DNA from: Phymorhynchus buccinoides
Lineage: Eukaryota > Mollusca > Gastropoda > Neogastropoda > Raphitomidae
Reading direction: 5' to 3'
Length of the DNA: 64,000 nt
NCBI GenBank assembly: GCA_017654935.2
Contig: CM065698.1
Location: 35,461,386-35,525,385, forward strand
Positions 1 through 11,437 of the stretch are shown here, piece by piece. Position numbers and translations under genes: made by a program. The stretch's first letter is position 1; each line of letters starts with the position of its first letter. The notes beneath the pieces were generated by a model that was not told the origin of the DNA, did not search any database, and was given only the letters and a program-made list of their open reading frames with translations.

Positions 1-365
1 CAGAGGACCATAAGTTGTTTGTGTGGGTTGGTGAGGACTTTCATAATTTGAGCATGTTTTTTATCACTGTGTGATCACATGCCAAGGCCTCTTTCTGATT
101 ATCACCTGTTATGTGCATCCAGGGCCGGACCAAGCGATTCATAAAAGTGGTGGGGGGGGGAGCATGTTTTTATTCACTGTGTGATCTCAATGTCCAAGGG
201 CCTCTCTCTGATTATCACCTCCCTGTTATGGCAATCCAGAAATTACATGTTTTACGGACAAAAGCTTGGATTTACTACCAAATTGAGTTTAAGTATAGGG
301 TGGTCAGAAATGTGTCGAAAAGGGAAAAGGGGTGTGATTGAAATATGTCGTAGCATGAGGAAACT

Positions 366-403
<38 letters not shown>

Positions 404-760
404 TTGATCCTTCATTGTTTTGGAAACTGTTTGATTCACAAATCCAGCCTACAACGACAACGGAACATATGGTGGGGGGGGGGGGGGTATCTATGTAAAT
501 GAGCAGATGGAAAATGTACATAATTTTGCTGTAAAGCGTACCATGCCAAGTGCCTCTACATGCATTATCACCTGTTATGTGCATCCAGGGCCGGACCAAG
601 CGATTCATAAGGGGGGGGGGGGGGGCTTTAAGCATGTGCTATCACTGTGTGATCACATGCCAAGGCCTCTTTCTGATTATCACCTGTTATGTGCATCCAG
701 TTACCAATTACAAGAGTTCATAAAAGGGGGTATTGGATTCACTAAAGGGGGGGGATCGGG
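1..760. repeat. Dispersed/tandem module array with poly-G runs
   Basis: A module containing GATCACATGCCAAGGCCTCT, then TCTGATTATCACCTGTTATG and a GGGCCGGACCAAGCGATTCA stretch, recurs about four times (near 50-150, 170-240, 545-610 and 640-715). The copies are separated by poly-G runs, the longest about 37 G at 366-402, with others near 472-487 and 611-626. The poly-G runs make several low-complexity reading frames that are not genes. No coding exon was recognised here. Confidence 0.7.
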
Positions 761-849
761 GTCCATGGTCTGCATAGGGCTGTTTGGGGGGCCCAGGGGG
801 CTCCCCCCAGATGGCTTTTGCAATTGTGTGGATGACACAAAATGTTGGG

Positions 850-1077
850 GTTGAGCCATCTTTTCTAGCCAAAATTTCCAAAAATAGACTGGATTGAGAA
901 CAAAACATCTGCAGTATTGGGGCTTCAGTGACATATATAAGATAAGGTCTAAATATGATTTCTAAAACTAAGACAAAAGGATCTTTTTCAAATAGAGCAC
1001 TATTTGAAAATAATTTTATGACATAGGTGTTAAATCATTTATTTGCTCGAATTCGACTTTGGCGGTGAAAGGGTTAA
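850..1077. mobile_element. piggyBac-like MITE (family PB1), left end decayed
   Basis: The right end reads GGCGGTGAAAGGGTTAA. The body shares the GAACAAAA-CATCTGCAGTATTGGGG and GACATAGGTG words with better copies at 23027-23255 and 53069-53312. Those copies start with TTAACCCTTTC and end with the inverse, which is the TTAA target/terminus style of piggyBac-like elements. The left terminus here has lost its TTAACCC. No coding capacity remains. Confidence 0.65.
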
Positions 1078-2656
1078 TGCAAACATTGAGTGAAGATATT
1101 TTCTAATTTTTCACTCTTGCATAAGGTACATGCTTTGGGCAGAGGGGGGTGTTCCAAAGAAACCAGGAAACCCTCCCCAGATTCCGGCCAAGGCAGTCCA
1201 TGCATCTGTCCCGTCCATCCCTCCATCCCAGTATGTCCATTTCGCTGTCCTTCCATCTGTCTTGTTTGTCCATCCAGATGTTCTGTCTTTCATTTGCTAA
1301 ATATGTGAGAGAGATGCATTTCATTGTAGAGAGAAAAAACTTGAAACCTTAACTTACAAATGTTATCGTGAAAATTATGTTTGATAAGAGACTGTATGTG
1401 TGCATGCATGTGAGCAATTGTTTGATGGATGTGTCGCATTTCTTATCTCTCTTTCCCTCTATTAATTGTTTCTGTTACCTTATTCTTTTACAATGTATTT
1501 AGTCTCTCCTGTTTTTTTGTGTCTAACTCTATTATATTGTTCTCTCTCTCTTTCTCTACATTTTATTCTCGCATGTACCTCTCTCTCATAAGGGTTGTAA
1601 AACTATTGTCAATAAAAATTGTCATTTGTCATTGTCATTTGTCTCTCTCTCTGTGTATTTTGCACCCACGTGTGAGAACTCGAGTCGTTTGAAAATGACA
1701 CCTAATTGCGTCTCACTCAACATTTCAGTTTGCCAACAAGGAATGTGAATCTAAATAACAAAACGAACAAATACAGCTTCTAAAATGATATATATCTTGT
1801 GCCACAAAACCGTGTTTACATTTTTATAGCAAACAAGCAAATAAGATGGTATCGCATACAAATGTAAGTCCAACAAAATTTGAACTTAATGACAAGATGC
1901 ATTATTTTTTTTACAATTGCTGCGTCATTCATAAAGTTAATAATCACTATGGGTGTGAATGTAATAATGCAACAATGCAGTTTGCTGCAACATATCAAAA
2001 TATACTAATGAGTTCTTCAGATAATTATGATTGAAAATGAGGTTTGGATTGCTTGTTGCAGTTAATAGCCTGCATGTAAGTCACAAGTCACAAGTCACAA
2101 TTGGTTTTTTTAAATTTTAACTTTTTTGTTTTATTGTCCCAAAAAACATGTGTTGGCACGTAAAACATATATTGTGCATTCACGGTTATTTTTTCTTATA
2201 TTTCTAATAGAGGATCTGATGTGGCAAGTGTCATCACAAAAATATTTTAATAGTGTTTTAATAACAACAAAAACAGTCACTTATTGGCTGATATTAGTAA
2301 TAAAAGTCATCAGCTTTGAATTTTTGTTAAATGAACCATTCTGCCCATTTTCATTTTATGTCAGTCGTTCAGTTTGGATTATGCCAATGAGAACACATAT
2401 GCAAAGGAATACATATACACACATGCTCATGCAAACACACAAGCAGGCTTTCACACATGTACGGTACCATAATATGGATTACATTCATTCTACGCAGGGA
2501 TACACGAACGCGTGTTCACACACACACACGCTCACACACAGGTACACATGTGCACGCACGCGCACACACACACACACACACACGCACGCACGCATGCACA
2601 CACGCACACTTTCATTCCAGTTGTAAAATATTGCAAAAATACTGCTCCAATCCAGA
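1078..2656. other. Non-coding intronic stretch with a retroelement-like 3' end
   Basis: No convincing exon was found. Near 1600-1645 an AATAAAAATTGTCATTTGTC stretch followed by TCATTTGTC repeats looks like the 3' end and short tandem tail of a non-LTR retroelement. A CA/CG-rich microsatellite lies near 2515-2610. The rest is AT-rich with nothing recognisable. Confidence 0.4.
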
Positions 2657-2658
2657 TA

Positions 2659-2833
2659 CAGTGGAACCTCCCTTACAAGACCTCCCATTATAAGACTCCC
2701 TCCCACATAAGACCTACTTCTCTGAGACATTACCCTTCTTTGTAAGTATTAAAATTCCCTCCCTTATAAGACCCCTTCCTTATAAACCTCATTTTGGATG
2801 ATTTTTGAAGGTCTTATAATGGAGATTCCACTG
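2659..2833. mobile_element. TA-flanked palindromic MITE, family A
   Basis: It starts CAGTGGAACCTCCCTTA and ends with the inverse (near TCCACTG), flanked by TA on both sides. The interior holds further inverted ATAAGAC/GTCTTAT words, so the whole element can fold. Copies lie at 14988-15194, 29951-30096, 43317-43698 and 62199-62364. The termini resemble Tc1/mariner or pogo-type elements, which duplicate TA. It has no ORF. Confidence 0.8.
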
Positions 2834-2939
2834 TATGAAAAACACTGGTGGCAATATTTCCCAATAAGTTTGAAAAGAAAACAAGAAACTCTGGTTCCAG
2901 AAAATAGAAGGGATGAAACAGGAGGGACAACAGCACATA

Positions 2940-3183
2940 ATTAAGATGGATAAGAGGGGGGGGGGGGGATTTGAGAAGGAACAGGTTTGAAAGTGAAACG
3001 GAGAGGTGTGGTTAGCAAAACAAGTAACGTATCAATCAAGCTTGTGCTTTTTTTTTAATGTTATTGTGGGTTTGTTTTCAACTGTGCTGTAGCAGTATGT
3101 CACGTGTGACCTTGTGTAAGCAAAGGAGATCAGTGTTTGGAAGGGTAAAAAAGAAAACAAGACATGTAATCAATCTACCCCCC

Positions 3184-3216
<33 letters not shown>

Positions 3217-3284
3217 ACACACACACTCTCACACAATCTCTCTCACACACATGCACGAGCACGCACACATGCACACGCACACAC

Positions 3285-3322
<38 letters not shown>

Positions 3323-3372
3323 ACACACACACTCACGCACACGCACGCACACACACACGCACACACACACGC

Positions 3373-3415
<43 letters not shown>

Positions 3416-3470
3416 AAAGACAGACAGAGAAAGAAAGACATAGAGATGTTGACATAGTATAGGTTCTGGA
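2940..3470. repeat. Poly-G, poly-C and CA microsatellites
   Basis: A G run lies near 2957-2968, a C run of about 28 lies near 3189-3216, and CA/CG dinucleotide repeats follow to about 3412. Open frames on both strands here (Thr-His or Val-Cys repeats) come from the dinucleotide repeat and are not genes. Confidence 0.85.
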
Positions 3471-3849
3471 AAGAAACGGGAACAAGAACAAAACAAGACA
3501 TTCTGAGCGGCAAACTGTAATCTAATGGAGTATTTTGATACCGGGAGTTGGGGGGTAAATCTTACTGTATTACATCGAAAACAACAGCAAGCAAACAAGA
3601 CAAATAGAAACAAAACTTACGAAACATTTTTTTCTTCTCTTCCTCTCGCCCCCTTTGTCTCTCTGTCTATGTGTCTGTCATTGTTTCTCTGTATCTTCCT
3701 CCCCCTAATTGAATTGAGTTCCTCCCCCTACCTTGATCTCTCTTTTTCTGTACGAGTCTGTCTTTCTCTGTATCTGTTGCTCTTTCTTTCTCTTTTTTTT
3801 TGTCCGTCAGGAGACGGACTTTGCGTTGAGCGGCGTCTATATTTTTTTT

Positions 3850-4340
3850 CTTTCTGTCTGTCCCAAGGATATCTCCTGAACCGCTTGGCAGAATTGCTTC
3901 AAATTTTGTGTGTGCTGTCTGTCCAAGGATATGGCAGGAATTGCTTCAAATTTTGTGTGGTGTCCCAAGGATAATCTCCTGAACTGCCAGAATTGCTTCA
4001 AATTTTTGTGTGGTGCTGTCTGTCACCCAAGGATATCTCCCGAACCGCTTGGCCAGAATTGCTTCAAATTTTGATATCTCCTGAACTGCTTGGCAGGAAA
4101 TCACTTCAAATTTTGTGGTGCTGTAAGTGGCGAATGTCTGTCCCACGGCTTGGCAGGCTTCAAATTTTGTGTGGTGCTGTTCTCTCTGAACTGCTTGAAG
4201 AAATTGATATCTCCTGAACTGCTTGGCAGAATTGCTTCAAATTTTGTGTGGTGCTGTCTGTCCCAAGGATATCTCCTGAACCGCTTGACAGAATTGCTTC
4301 AAATTTTGTGTGGTGGTGTGTCACTTTGAGAGTAAGGCAT
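3850..4340 (+). repeat. About 60-bp degenerate tandem repeat
   Basis: The unit contains CAAGGATATCTCCTGAACCG, then GCAGAATTGCTTCAAATTTT and a GTGTGGTGCTGTCTGT tail. It is repeated roughly eight times with small deletions. It ends in GTCATGACCTTGA words near 4358-4404. No coding role was seen. Confidence 0.75.
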
Positions 4341-4435
4341 CAGTGCATAAATCAGGTCATGACCTTGATAAATCAGGTCATCGCTGTCATGACCTTGACC
4401 TTGATGATGTATGACTTTGTTTTTCTGACTTTGTT

Positions 4436-5370
4436 TTTCTTTCTTTCTGTGTGTCTCTTTAATTTCTGTCTCTTTCTGTGTGTCTCTTTAACTCTTTTCT
4501 TTCTGTGTGTCTCTTTAACTCTTTCTTTCTGTGTGTCTCTTTAACTCTCTGTCTGTGTGTCTCTCTTTAACTCTTTCTGTGTGTCTCTTTAACTCTTTCT
4601 TTCTGTCTCTTTAACTCTTTCTGTGTGTCTCTTTAACTCTTTCTGTGTGTCTCTTTAACTCTTTCTGTGTGTCTCTTTAACTTTCTTTCTGTGTGTCTCT
4701 TTAACTCTTTCTTTCTGTGTGTCTCTTTAACTCTTTCTTTCTGTGTGCTGTGTCTCTTTTTAACTCTTTCTTTCTGTGTGTCTCTTTAACTCTCTGTCTT
4801 CTGTGTGTCTCTTTAACTCTTTCTGTGTGTCTCTTTAACTCTTTCTGTGTGTCTCTTTAACTCTTTCTTTCTGTGTGTCTCTTTAACTCTTTCTGTGTGT
4901 CTCTTTAACTCTTTCTGTGTGTCTCTTTAACTCTTTCTGTGTGTCTCTTTAACTCTTTCTTTCTGTGTGTCTCTTTAACTCTTTCTTTCTGTGTGTCTCT
5001 TTAACTCTTTCTGTCTGTGCGTCTCTTTTCTTCTGTGTGTCTCTTTAACTCTTTCTTTCTGTGTGTCTCTTTAACTCTTTCTTTCTGTGTGTCTCTTTAA
5101 CTCTTTCTTTCTGTGTGTCTCTTTAACTCTTTCTTTCTGTGTGTCTCTTTAACTCTTTCTGTCTGTGTGTCTCTTTAACTCTTTCTGTGTGTCTCTTTAA
5201 CTCTTTCTTTCTGTGTGTCTCTTTAACTCTTTCTTTCTGTGTGTCTCTTTAACTCTCTTTCTTCTGTGTGTCTCTTTAACTCTGTCTCTTTTATTTCTGT
5301 CTGTGTCTCTTTAACTCTTTCTGTGTGTCTCTTTAACTCTTTCTTTCTGTGTGTCTCTTTAACTCTTCTT
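4436..5370 (+). repeat. TCTTTCTGTGTGTCTCTTTAAC tandem array
   Basis: About 0.9 kb of a unit of roughly 20-26 bp built from CTTTCTGTGTGTCTCTTTAA, with some expansions of TTTC. It is pyrimidine-rich on the sense strand of gene 1. Stray copies continue to about 5650. Confidence 0.85.
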
Positions 5371-6230
5371 ACCACCACGGGCAAAAACATTTGCCGATGG
5401 CATTACTCTACACATCACGAAAGGTGGATGCATTCACTGCCAAGCACCCTGCCATGTGCTGTTGTCTATTTGTAGAGCTTGTTATCAATGGCTGTTCCGT
5501 TAAGTCTCAACACTGTGTGTCTCTTTAACTCTTTCTGTCTGTGTGTCACTTTAACACACTCGGTGGGGGGGGGGTCTCTTTAACTCTTTCTGTGGAGGCT
5601 TCTCCATCGTTGTCGGTTGATACGCGACAGACAACCAAGTCTCTTTAAACGTCATAACATACATGGCACTAGAAGTGTTAAGTTTCTCTCTCTGAGGGGC
5701 GAAGGCCTACATGAATAAACCATTTATTCATTCTTTCTTTCTTTCTTTGTTTCATTCTGTCGTGTCTAAAGCTGGAAATCCAGATCGACGAAAACGTCAC
5801 GGCGACGACAAAGGCAAACATTCTGTCTAGACGTGTGTTAAATCGCTTAAACTAAATTTCTACTGCTTGAATCCAGAAGACACGAAACGGCAACGGCAAG
5901 TCACCAGACAAATCATCGACGGCACCTGCACGGCAGGAGTTTTCGGAGCATGTAGCGAATTCTGCCGTTGCCGTCCACGAAATAGGGATGGCACCATGAA
6001 ATCTGAGAAGAAAAATGCCTCGGTCAGAAAGGAGGGGGGGGGATTTCGGTCAAGGTCATGTTTGGATAGGTAGGGTACCATCTCTTTCAAACAGAAAAGG
6101 TGCCTGCCGTTTCCGTTTGCATAGATTCAAAACTTCGTCACGAAAACCTACGACGACATCGACAAAAAATCTGCCGTGACGTGGATGTGGATTTCTAGCT
6201 TAACACTCTTCTTTTTCCTCCTCCTCTTCT
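5371..6230. other. Unassigned intronic sequence
   Basis: There is no recognisable exon. The stretch around 5770-6190 holds many CGACG/CGGCA words in inverted arrangement (for example GTCACGGCGACGACAAAGGC near 5800 against GCCGTGACG near 6175). This suggests a degraded inverted-repeat element, but I could not define its ends. Confidence 0.35.
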
Positions 6231-6234
6231 TCTT

Positions 6235-6475
6235 TTGACTTCTCATGTTTCTTCTTCTTCTTCTTCTTCTTCTTCTTCTTCTTCTTCTTCTTCTTCTTCT
6301 TCTACTTCTTCTTCCTTCTCCTTCTCTTGCTCTTCTTTTTTTTCCTTCCTTCTTCTGTTTCTTCCTGTTCTTGTTCTTCCTCTTCTTTCCTTTCCCTTTC
6401 TTCTTTGTTTTTTTCTCCCTCCCTCTCCTCCTTCTTTTTCTCCCTCTTCCTCTCCTCCTCTTCCTTCTTCAGAGG
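6235..6475 (+). repeat. TTC trinucleotide tract
   Basis: A near-perfect TTC run spans about 6248-6312, followed by CT-rich sequence. It produces Ser/Leu-rich frames that I do not regard as genes. Confidence 0.9.
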
Positions 6476-6485
6476 TTTGTTTTCA

Positions 6486-7916
6486 CGCATGTGTGCTTCC
6501 AAGCATCTCATTTTCAGTTTTTCCCAGTCGGCTGCTGTAACATGGAAGTAAGGTGACCCCACATTCATGCATCTCATTTTCAGTTTTTCCCAGTCTGCTG
6601 CTGTAACATGGAAGTAAGGTGACCCCACATTCATGCATCTCATTTTCAGTTTTTCCCAGTCGGCTGCTGTAACATGGAAGTAAGGTGACCCCACATTCAT
6701 GCATCTCATTTTCAGTTTTTCCCAGTCTGCTGCTGTAACATGGAAGTAAGGTGACCCCACATTCATGCATCTCATTTTCAGTTTTTCCCAGTCTGCTGCT
6801 GTAACATGGAAGTAAGGTGACCCCACATTCATGCATCTCATTTTCAGTTTTTCCCAGTCTGCTGCTGTAACATGGAAGTAAGGTGACCCCACATTCATGC
6901 ATCTCATTTTCAGTTTTTCCCAGTCTGCTGCTGTAACATGGAAGTAAGGTGACCCCCACATTCGTGCATCTCATGTTCAGTTTTTCCCAGTCTGCTGTAA
7001 ATGGAAGTAAGGTGACCCCACATTCATGCATCTCATGTTCAGTTTTTCCCAGTCTGCTGTAAATGGAAGTAAGGTGACCCCACATTCATGCATCTCATTT
7101 TCAGTTTTTCCCAGTCTGCTGCTGTAACATGGAAGTAAGGTGACCCCACATTCATGCATCTCATTTTCAGTTTTTCCCAGTCTGCTGCTGTAACATGGAA
7201 GTAAGGTGACCCCACATTCATGCATCTCATTTTCAGTTTTTCCCAGTCTGCTGCTGTAACATGGAAGTAAGGTGACCCCCACATTCGTGCATCTCATGTT
7301 CAGTTTTTCCCAGTCTGCTGTAAATGGAAGTAAGGTGACCCCACATTCATGCATCTCATGTTCAGTTTTTCCCAGTCTGCTGTAAATGGAAGTAAGGTGA
7401 CCCCACATTCATGCATCTCATGTTCAGTTTTTCCCCATCCTACTGCTGTAAATGGAAGTAAGGTGACCCCCACACGCCCCCCCCCCCCCCATTCATGCAT
7501 CTCATTGCATTCATCATCTCATGTTCATTTTTTTTTTCCCAATCTGCTGCTGTAACATGGAAGTAAGGTGACCCCACATTCATGCATCTCATTTTCTGTT
7601 TTTCCCAAATCTGCTGCTGTAACATGGAAGTAAGGTGACCCCACATTCATGCATCTCATTTTCTGTTTTTCCCAATCTGCTGCTGTAAATGGAAGTAAGG
7701 TGACCCCCACATTCATGCATCTCATTTTCTGTTTTTCCCAGTCTGCTGCTGTAAATGGAAGTAAGGTGACCCCCACATTCGTGCATCTCATTTTCAGTTT
7801 TTCCCAATCTGCTGTTGTAAATGGAAGTAAGGTGACCCCTACATTCGTGCATCTCATTTTCAGTTTTCCCCAGTTTGCTGCTGTAACATGGAAGTAAGGT
7901 GACCCCTACATTCGGT
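6486..7916 (+). repeat. 66-bp minisatellite, about 22 units
   Basis: The unit is about 66 bp: GCATCTCATTTTCAGTTTTT, then CCCAGTCTGCTGCTGTAACA, then TGGAAGTAAGGTGACCCCAC. Some units lack about 5 bp and one is split by a C run near 7477-7490. Because 66 is a multiple of three, the minus strand stays open for over 200 codons (a 22-residue repeat), which is a shadow of the repeat. On the plus strand every unit carries a good acceptor (TTTTTCCCAG) and a good donor (GAA then GTAAGG) about 20 nt apart. Confidence 0.92.
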
Positions 7917-8333
7917 CTCTTAAAACCAAACAAACAAAATAATGCAGTTTTCACTAAGAAATATCACAAACTTGGTTGCCGTATATTTCTCATAAAATTA
8001 ACGTAGCGAAGCTTAAAAGTCTGCCCTATAAGAAAACATTGTCTGGCCGAACAAGATATAAACAAATTGTTGTTGCTGTTGTTGTTGTTTGTTTGTTTTG
8101 CTGGGTTTGTTATGTTTCATATTTTTTCTACTTGAATTAAAAGACATGTCCTCAGTTGCTATTCCTGTTTCCACACGTACTGATGACCGGCCTTGGATTG
8201 GTTGTGATGTGGACAAGAAGAGAATAAAGAATGCAACGCAGGAAAGGAGACAAGTTCTGTCTATTTCATTAAAACTTTTGCACAAAGTGAAAGAAACATG
8301 TAAGCAGAGGGAGAAAAGAGAGAGAGAGGGGGG

Positions 8334-8380
<47 letters not shown>

Positions 8381-8690
8381 GTGAATAGGTAGTCAGGCTG
8401 CAAATGTCAATGAGGCAGGCAGGTTAAAAAATAAAAAAAGTTTGCTATTTAAAAAACAAAAACAAAAAACAACACCTTTCTGCTACTAATTTAGATTAGC
8501 TTAAAAACTTTTAATGGGTTGGTTTTGTTAGACAGCACCTTTCGCTGTAGAAATGTCATTACAACTTTGTGACTTGGTATGCATGTACATGCATTGAGAA
8601 AAACTGTAATTACTTCATTCTATTTGAATAGTCTTATCTCCTCTTTCTGTTACTCCTTCATTTCTTCTTCTCTTTATTTTTCACTTTTTC
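7917..8690. other. Intronic sequence with GA repeat
   Basis: A GA run of about 30 bp followed by about 10 G lies at 8338-8380. An open frame around 8089-8388 has no recognisable domain and depends on the GA run, so I do not call it. Confidence 0.4.
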
Positions 8691-8860
8691 TTTTTTTTCT
8701 TCTTCTTCTTCTTCTCCTTCTTCTTCTTCTTCTTCTTCTTCTTCTTCTTCTTCTTCATCGTCATCTCCTTCTTCTTCTTCTTCTTCTTTTTCTTCTTCAT
8801 ATTAACCCAAATCAATCAATCTTCTTGTTCTTTTTCTTCTTCTTTGTCTTCTTCTTCTTC
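8691..8860 (+). repeat. TTC trinucleotide tract
   Basis: TTC repeats are interrupted by TTCATCGTCATCTCC. The tract is low complexity and non-coding. Confidence 0.9.
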
Positions 8861-9009
8861 TGTAAAAAAATAAAATAAACAAATAGAATATACAATAACA
8901 ATAACATTACAACAGCAACAACAACAAAACCATATTTTTTTTAGTTAATATTTGTATTTTATCTTCATGCGTTTATTGTCATTTGAGAAAGCCCAAATCA
9001 TCCCCAGTG

Positions 9010-9012
<3 letters not shown>

Positions 9013-9042
<30 letters not shown>
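9013..9042 (+). repeat. Poly-G run of about 29
   Basis: An uninterrupted G tract lies here. Other runs of similar length in the window are at 366-402, 44864-44901 and 53738-53766. Confidence 0.95.
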
Positions 9043-9043
<1 letters not shown>

Positions 9044-9798
9044 TTGATAGGCAGACACAAACAGATAGAGACTGAAGAGAGACAGAAAGAATTATTTGTG
9101 AGATTTTTTCTTTAAATAAAAGAGACTATGATTGCGGCAAGGCAAATCAAGGTTGACGGGTAAAGCAAAGTGGATAAAACTAGCAGCAGGGATCCCAATC
9201 ATCCCGCAAAACAAGGGGTCCCAGGGACTCCTTCACTTAAAGTATAGATGGCCCTAGAGGCGGGATAGAGGGTCCCAGTGACATTGCGAATGCTAAAAAT
9301 AATTTTTCTAGTGCATCCCTGGGACCCCCTGCACATTCTTTTAGAGGGTCCTTTAGAATTTTAGGACTTCGTAGACGCCCAAACGGGGGTCCCTGGGAGC
9401 CCTGAGCAGAAGCCATACTACCTAGAGAGAGCCAGAATCAGAGCTGTCGATGTTAACTTATGCATTTTCTTATTTCGTATATTTAGCGCATATTGGTAAG
9501 GAATAGGTTTAGGGATAGGGTTAGGAACATGTTAGAGTTAATGTTAGTAGTTTTTTAAGACATTTGCACGCAATTTATGCGTCCCGTGATTGAGCACTGT
9601 ACCCGTAGCCAATATTTTGAGTTAAAAAGACTTTTCAACATAGAGATTATTATACTGGGACCCAAAATTATTGTGAGTTATCCAGCGTTTTTGAGTTATT
9701 AGTTCTCCACTGTACTTTGCAAAGAAAGGTGCAGTTACCAATATTTTGTGAGATTACACTACAACACTGTACTTTAGTTCAGGATGGTGTGGGGTTGT
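9043..9798. other. Unassigned intronic sequence
   Basis: It includes GGGTCCC/GGGACCC-rich imperfect inverted words around 9190-9410 and a short degenerate telomere-like stretch (GGTTTAGGGATAGGGTTAGG) near 9508. A GAGTTAAAAAGACTT segment near 9618 recurs at about 14836, so it belongs to a dispersed repeat. No gene was seen. Confidence 0.4.
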
Positions 9799-10107
9799 TT
9801 AACCCCTTCACTGCCGAGCCCAGTTCTGGTTCCGGGGCAACTATTTGCCAAGCCGTTTTAGGTTGCAGAGTCTATCGCAAAACTTTCTAAATAAAAGTGC
9901 ATATAACCTATGCTTTTCTGAACGGGGATTGAATATACTATCCTTTGAGAACACTCTCACATGCATTCGAACATACTGTGAAAAGCGTATGGATGGAAAA
10001 CGGGGAACTCTTAGAATAACCCTATGACGGATATTTCCGTGACGGGGCAGTTTATAGGTTACCGGAAGTTGACGGAAATATCCGTGACAGGGCAGTGAAA
10101 AGGATAA
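9799..10107. mobile_element. piggyBac-like MITE (family PB2)
   Basis: It starts TTAACCCCTTCACTGCC and ends GGGCAGTGAAAAGGATAA. A TCCGTGACGGGGCAG word near 10035 is repeated at the right end. The TTAA start and CCCTTCACTGCC terminus are piggyBac style. The interior has no transposase. Confidence 0.65.
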
Positions 10108-10316
10108 TTTTGATAGTACACTAACATTAACCAATGAATGCAAGGCAAACAAGCCCTGCATGCGCACTCACATGCACATGCATGCACACATGTATGATAA
10201 ATGCATGTGCACTCATACACACATACACACACTATCTCTCTCTCTCTCTTGACTCTCTCTCTCTCTCTCTCTTTCTCTCTCACACGCACACGCACACACA
10301 TACACACACACGTGTG

Positions 10317-10368
<52 letters not shown>

Positions 10369-10380
10369 CTAGCATTGAAC
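10108..10380. repeat. CA, CT and GC-rich microsatellites
   Basis: CT runs at about 10230-10280 and CA runs at about 10280-10365 account for the open frames on both strands. Confidence 0.85.
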
Positions 10381-10384
10381 GGCA

Positions 10385-10570
10385 GTTGTTTGTTGTCTTA
10401 GACTGGCTTAAAGACTCCAGGGATCATCCCAACAGCCGAAGCACTTGAACACTAACTGACTAAGGTACAAATGCACCAGCTAGGGATGAGAACATTACGT
10501 GTGTGACCGTTTTTGATTAACCCACAACATGGGCAGCCTGACACTCCGACTTCAGAGGATTTTAGACTGA
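10385..10570 (+). repeat. Dispersed repeat family R, 5' module
   Basis: The module carries CTTAAAGACTCCAGGGATCA, then GATGAGAACATTACGTGTGT and GGGCAGCC-ACACTCCGACTTC. It recurs inverted at about 18235-18350 and directly at about 43760-43925, where it continues into the TTCCCAGGCCATA / AACTTCCAGAAGGTGGGG modules. This is probably a retroposed (SINE-like) family, but I could not establish its ends. Confidence 0.6.
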
Positions 10571-11093
10571 TGATATTATATATGCTAGGAGCTTGTCATG
10601 GCTTAAGACAATCCCCGCACAACCATGCAAAACATAACAACATTTTGAGATGTAGCCTTGGTGTTCTAGCTTATGTCAACTGGTCTGACACAGCCTTGTG
10701 CCAAGGCGAGGAACAGCAGTAAATTTGCAGCTTTCACCTGCCATAGTCATAAATAAACTATGCTGCCAGTGCACTTTCCTGTCTGATCTCATGTCAGGGG
10801 CGGATTATAGGGGGTTTCCTGGTTGCACAGAACCCCCCCCCCCCTCCTTGATTCCTAAAAAAATAGGGGGGGGGGGAGGGTGTTTCACATATGCATGCAT
10901 GCATGCACACACACACACACCACCACCACCACCACCACCACACATGCACCAAATTGTGGAGGTATGTTGTAACCACAAACAATTTTTTTTAATCTTCTGA
11001 GAATCCCCGACCCCCTCTCCAACAGCATATCCCATGACACCCCTGCTGATGTTTATTCTTCAGGGTTCAATTTGGTCTGTCTCTCTGTTATGT

Positions 11094-11095
<2 letters not shown>
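10571..11095. other. Intronic sequence with C and G runs
   Basis: Nothing coding was recognised. Poly-C near 10831-10844, poly-G near 10866-10877 and a CAC triplet run near 10920-10945 create spurious frames. Confidence 0.45.

Positions 11096-11170
<75 letters not shown>
11096..11170 (+). repeat. CT dinucleotide tract of about 70 bp
   Basis: A pure CT repeat lies in the intron upstream of the first recognised exon. Confidence 0.95.
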
Positions 11171-11173
<3 letters not shown>

Positions 11174-11235
11174 CTGTGTAAACCTAAACACATTCCTCTG
11201 ATGCCAGGCGTTGTTTACAACTGAAAGATCTCTTC

Positions 11236-11394
11236 GTGTGTTTGTTTGTGTGTCTTAGTGTCTCTGCTGACTGTCTGTCTGTCTGTCTGCCTGCTTGTTT
11301 GTTACTTTATCTGTCTATCTTTGTCTGTTCTACATGCTTCTCCAGCCAGACTCTCTGCTGTTTAAATTGTTTACTTTGTCTCTGTGTGTGTGTG

Positions 11395-11437
<43 letters not shown>

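Noticed and set aside
2126..2626. 166-codon frame
   Set aside because: The second half is CA microsatellite and the first half shows no domain or conserved pattern.
6302..7954. Minus-strand repeat protein with a 22-residue unit
   Set aside because: The 66-bp period is a multiple of three, and the frame breaks wherever a unit lost about 5 bp; two frames are open at once. No splice or promoter evidence on the minus strand.
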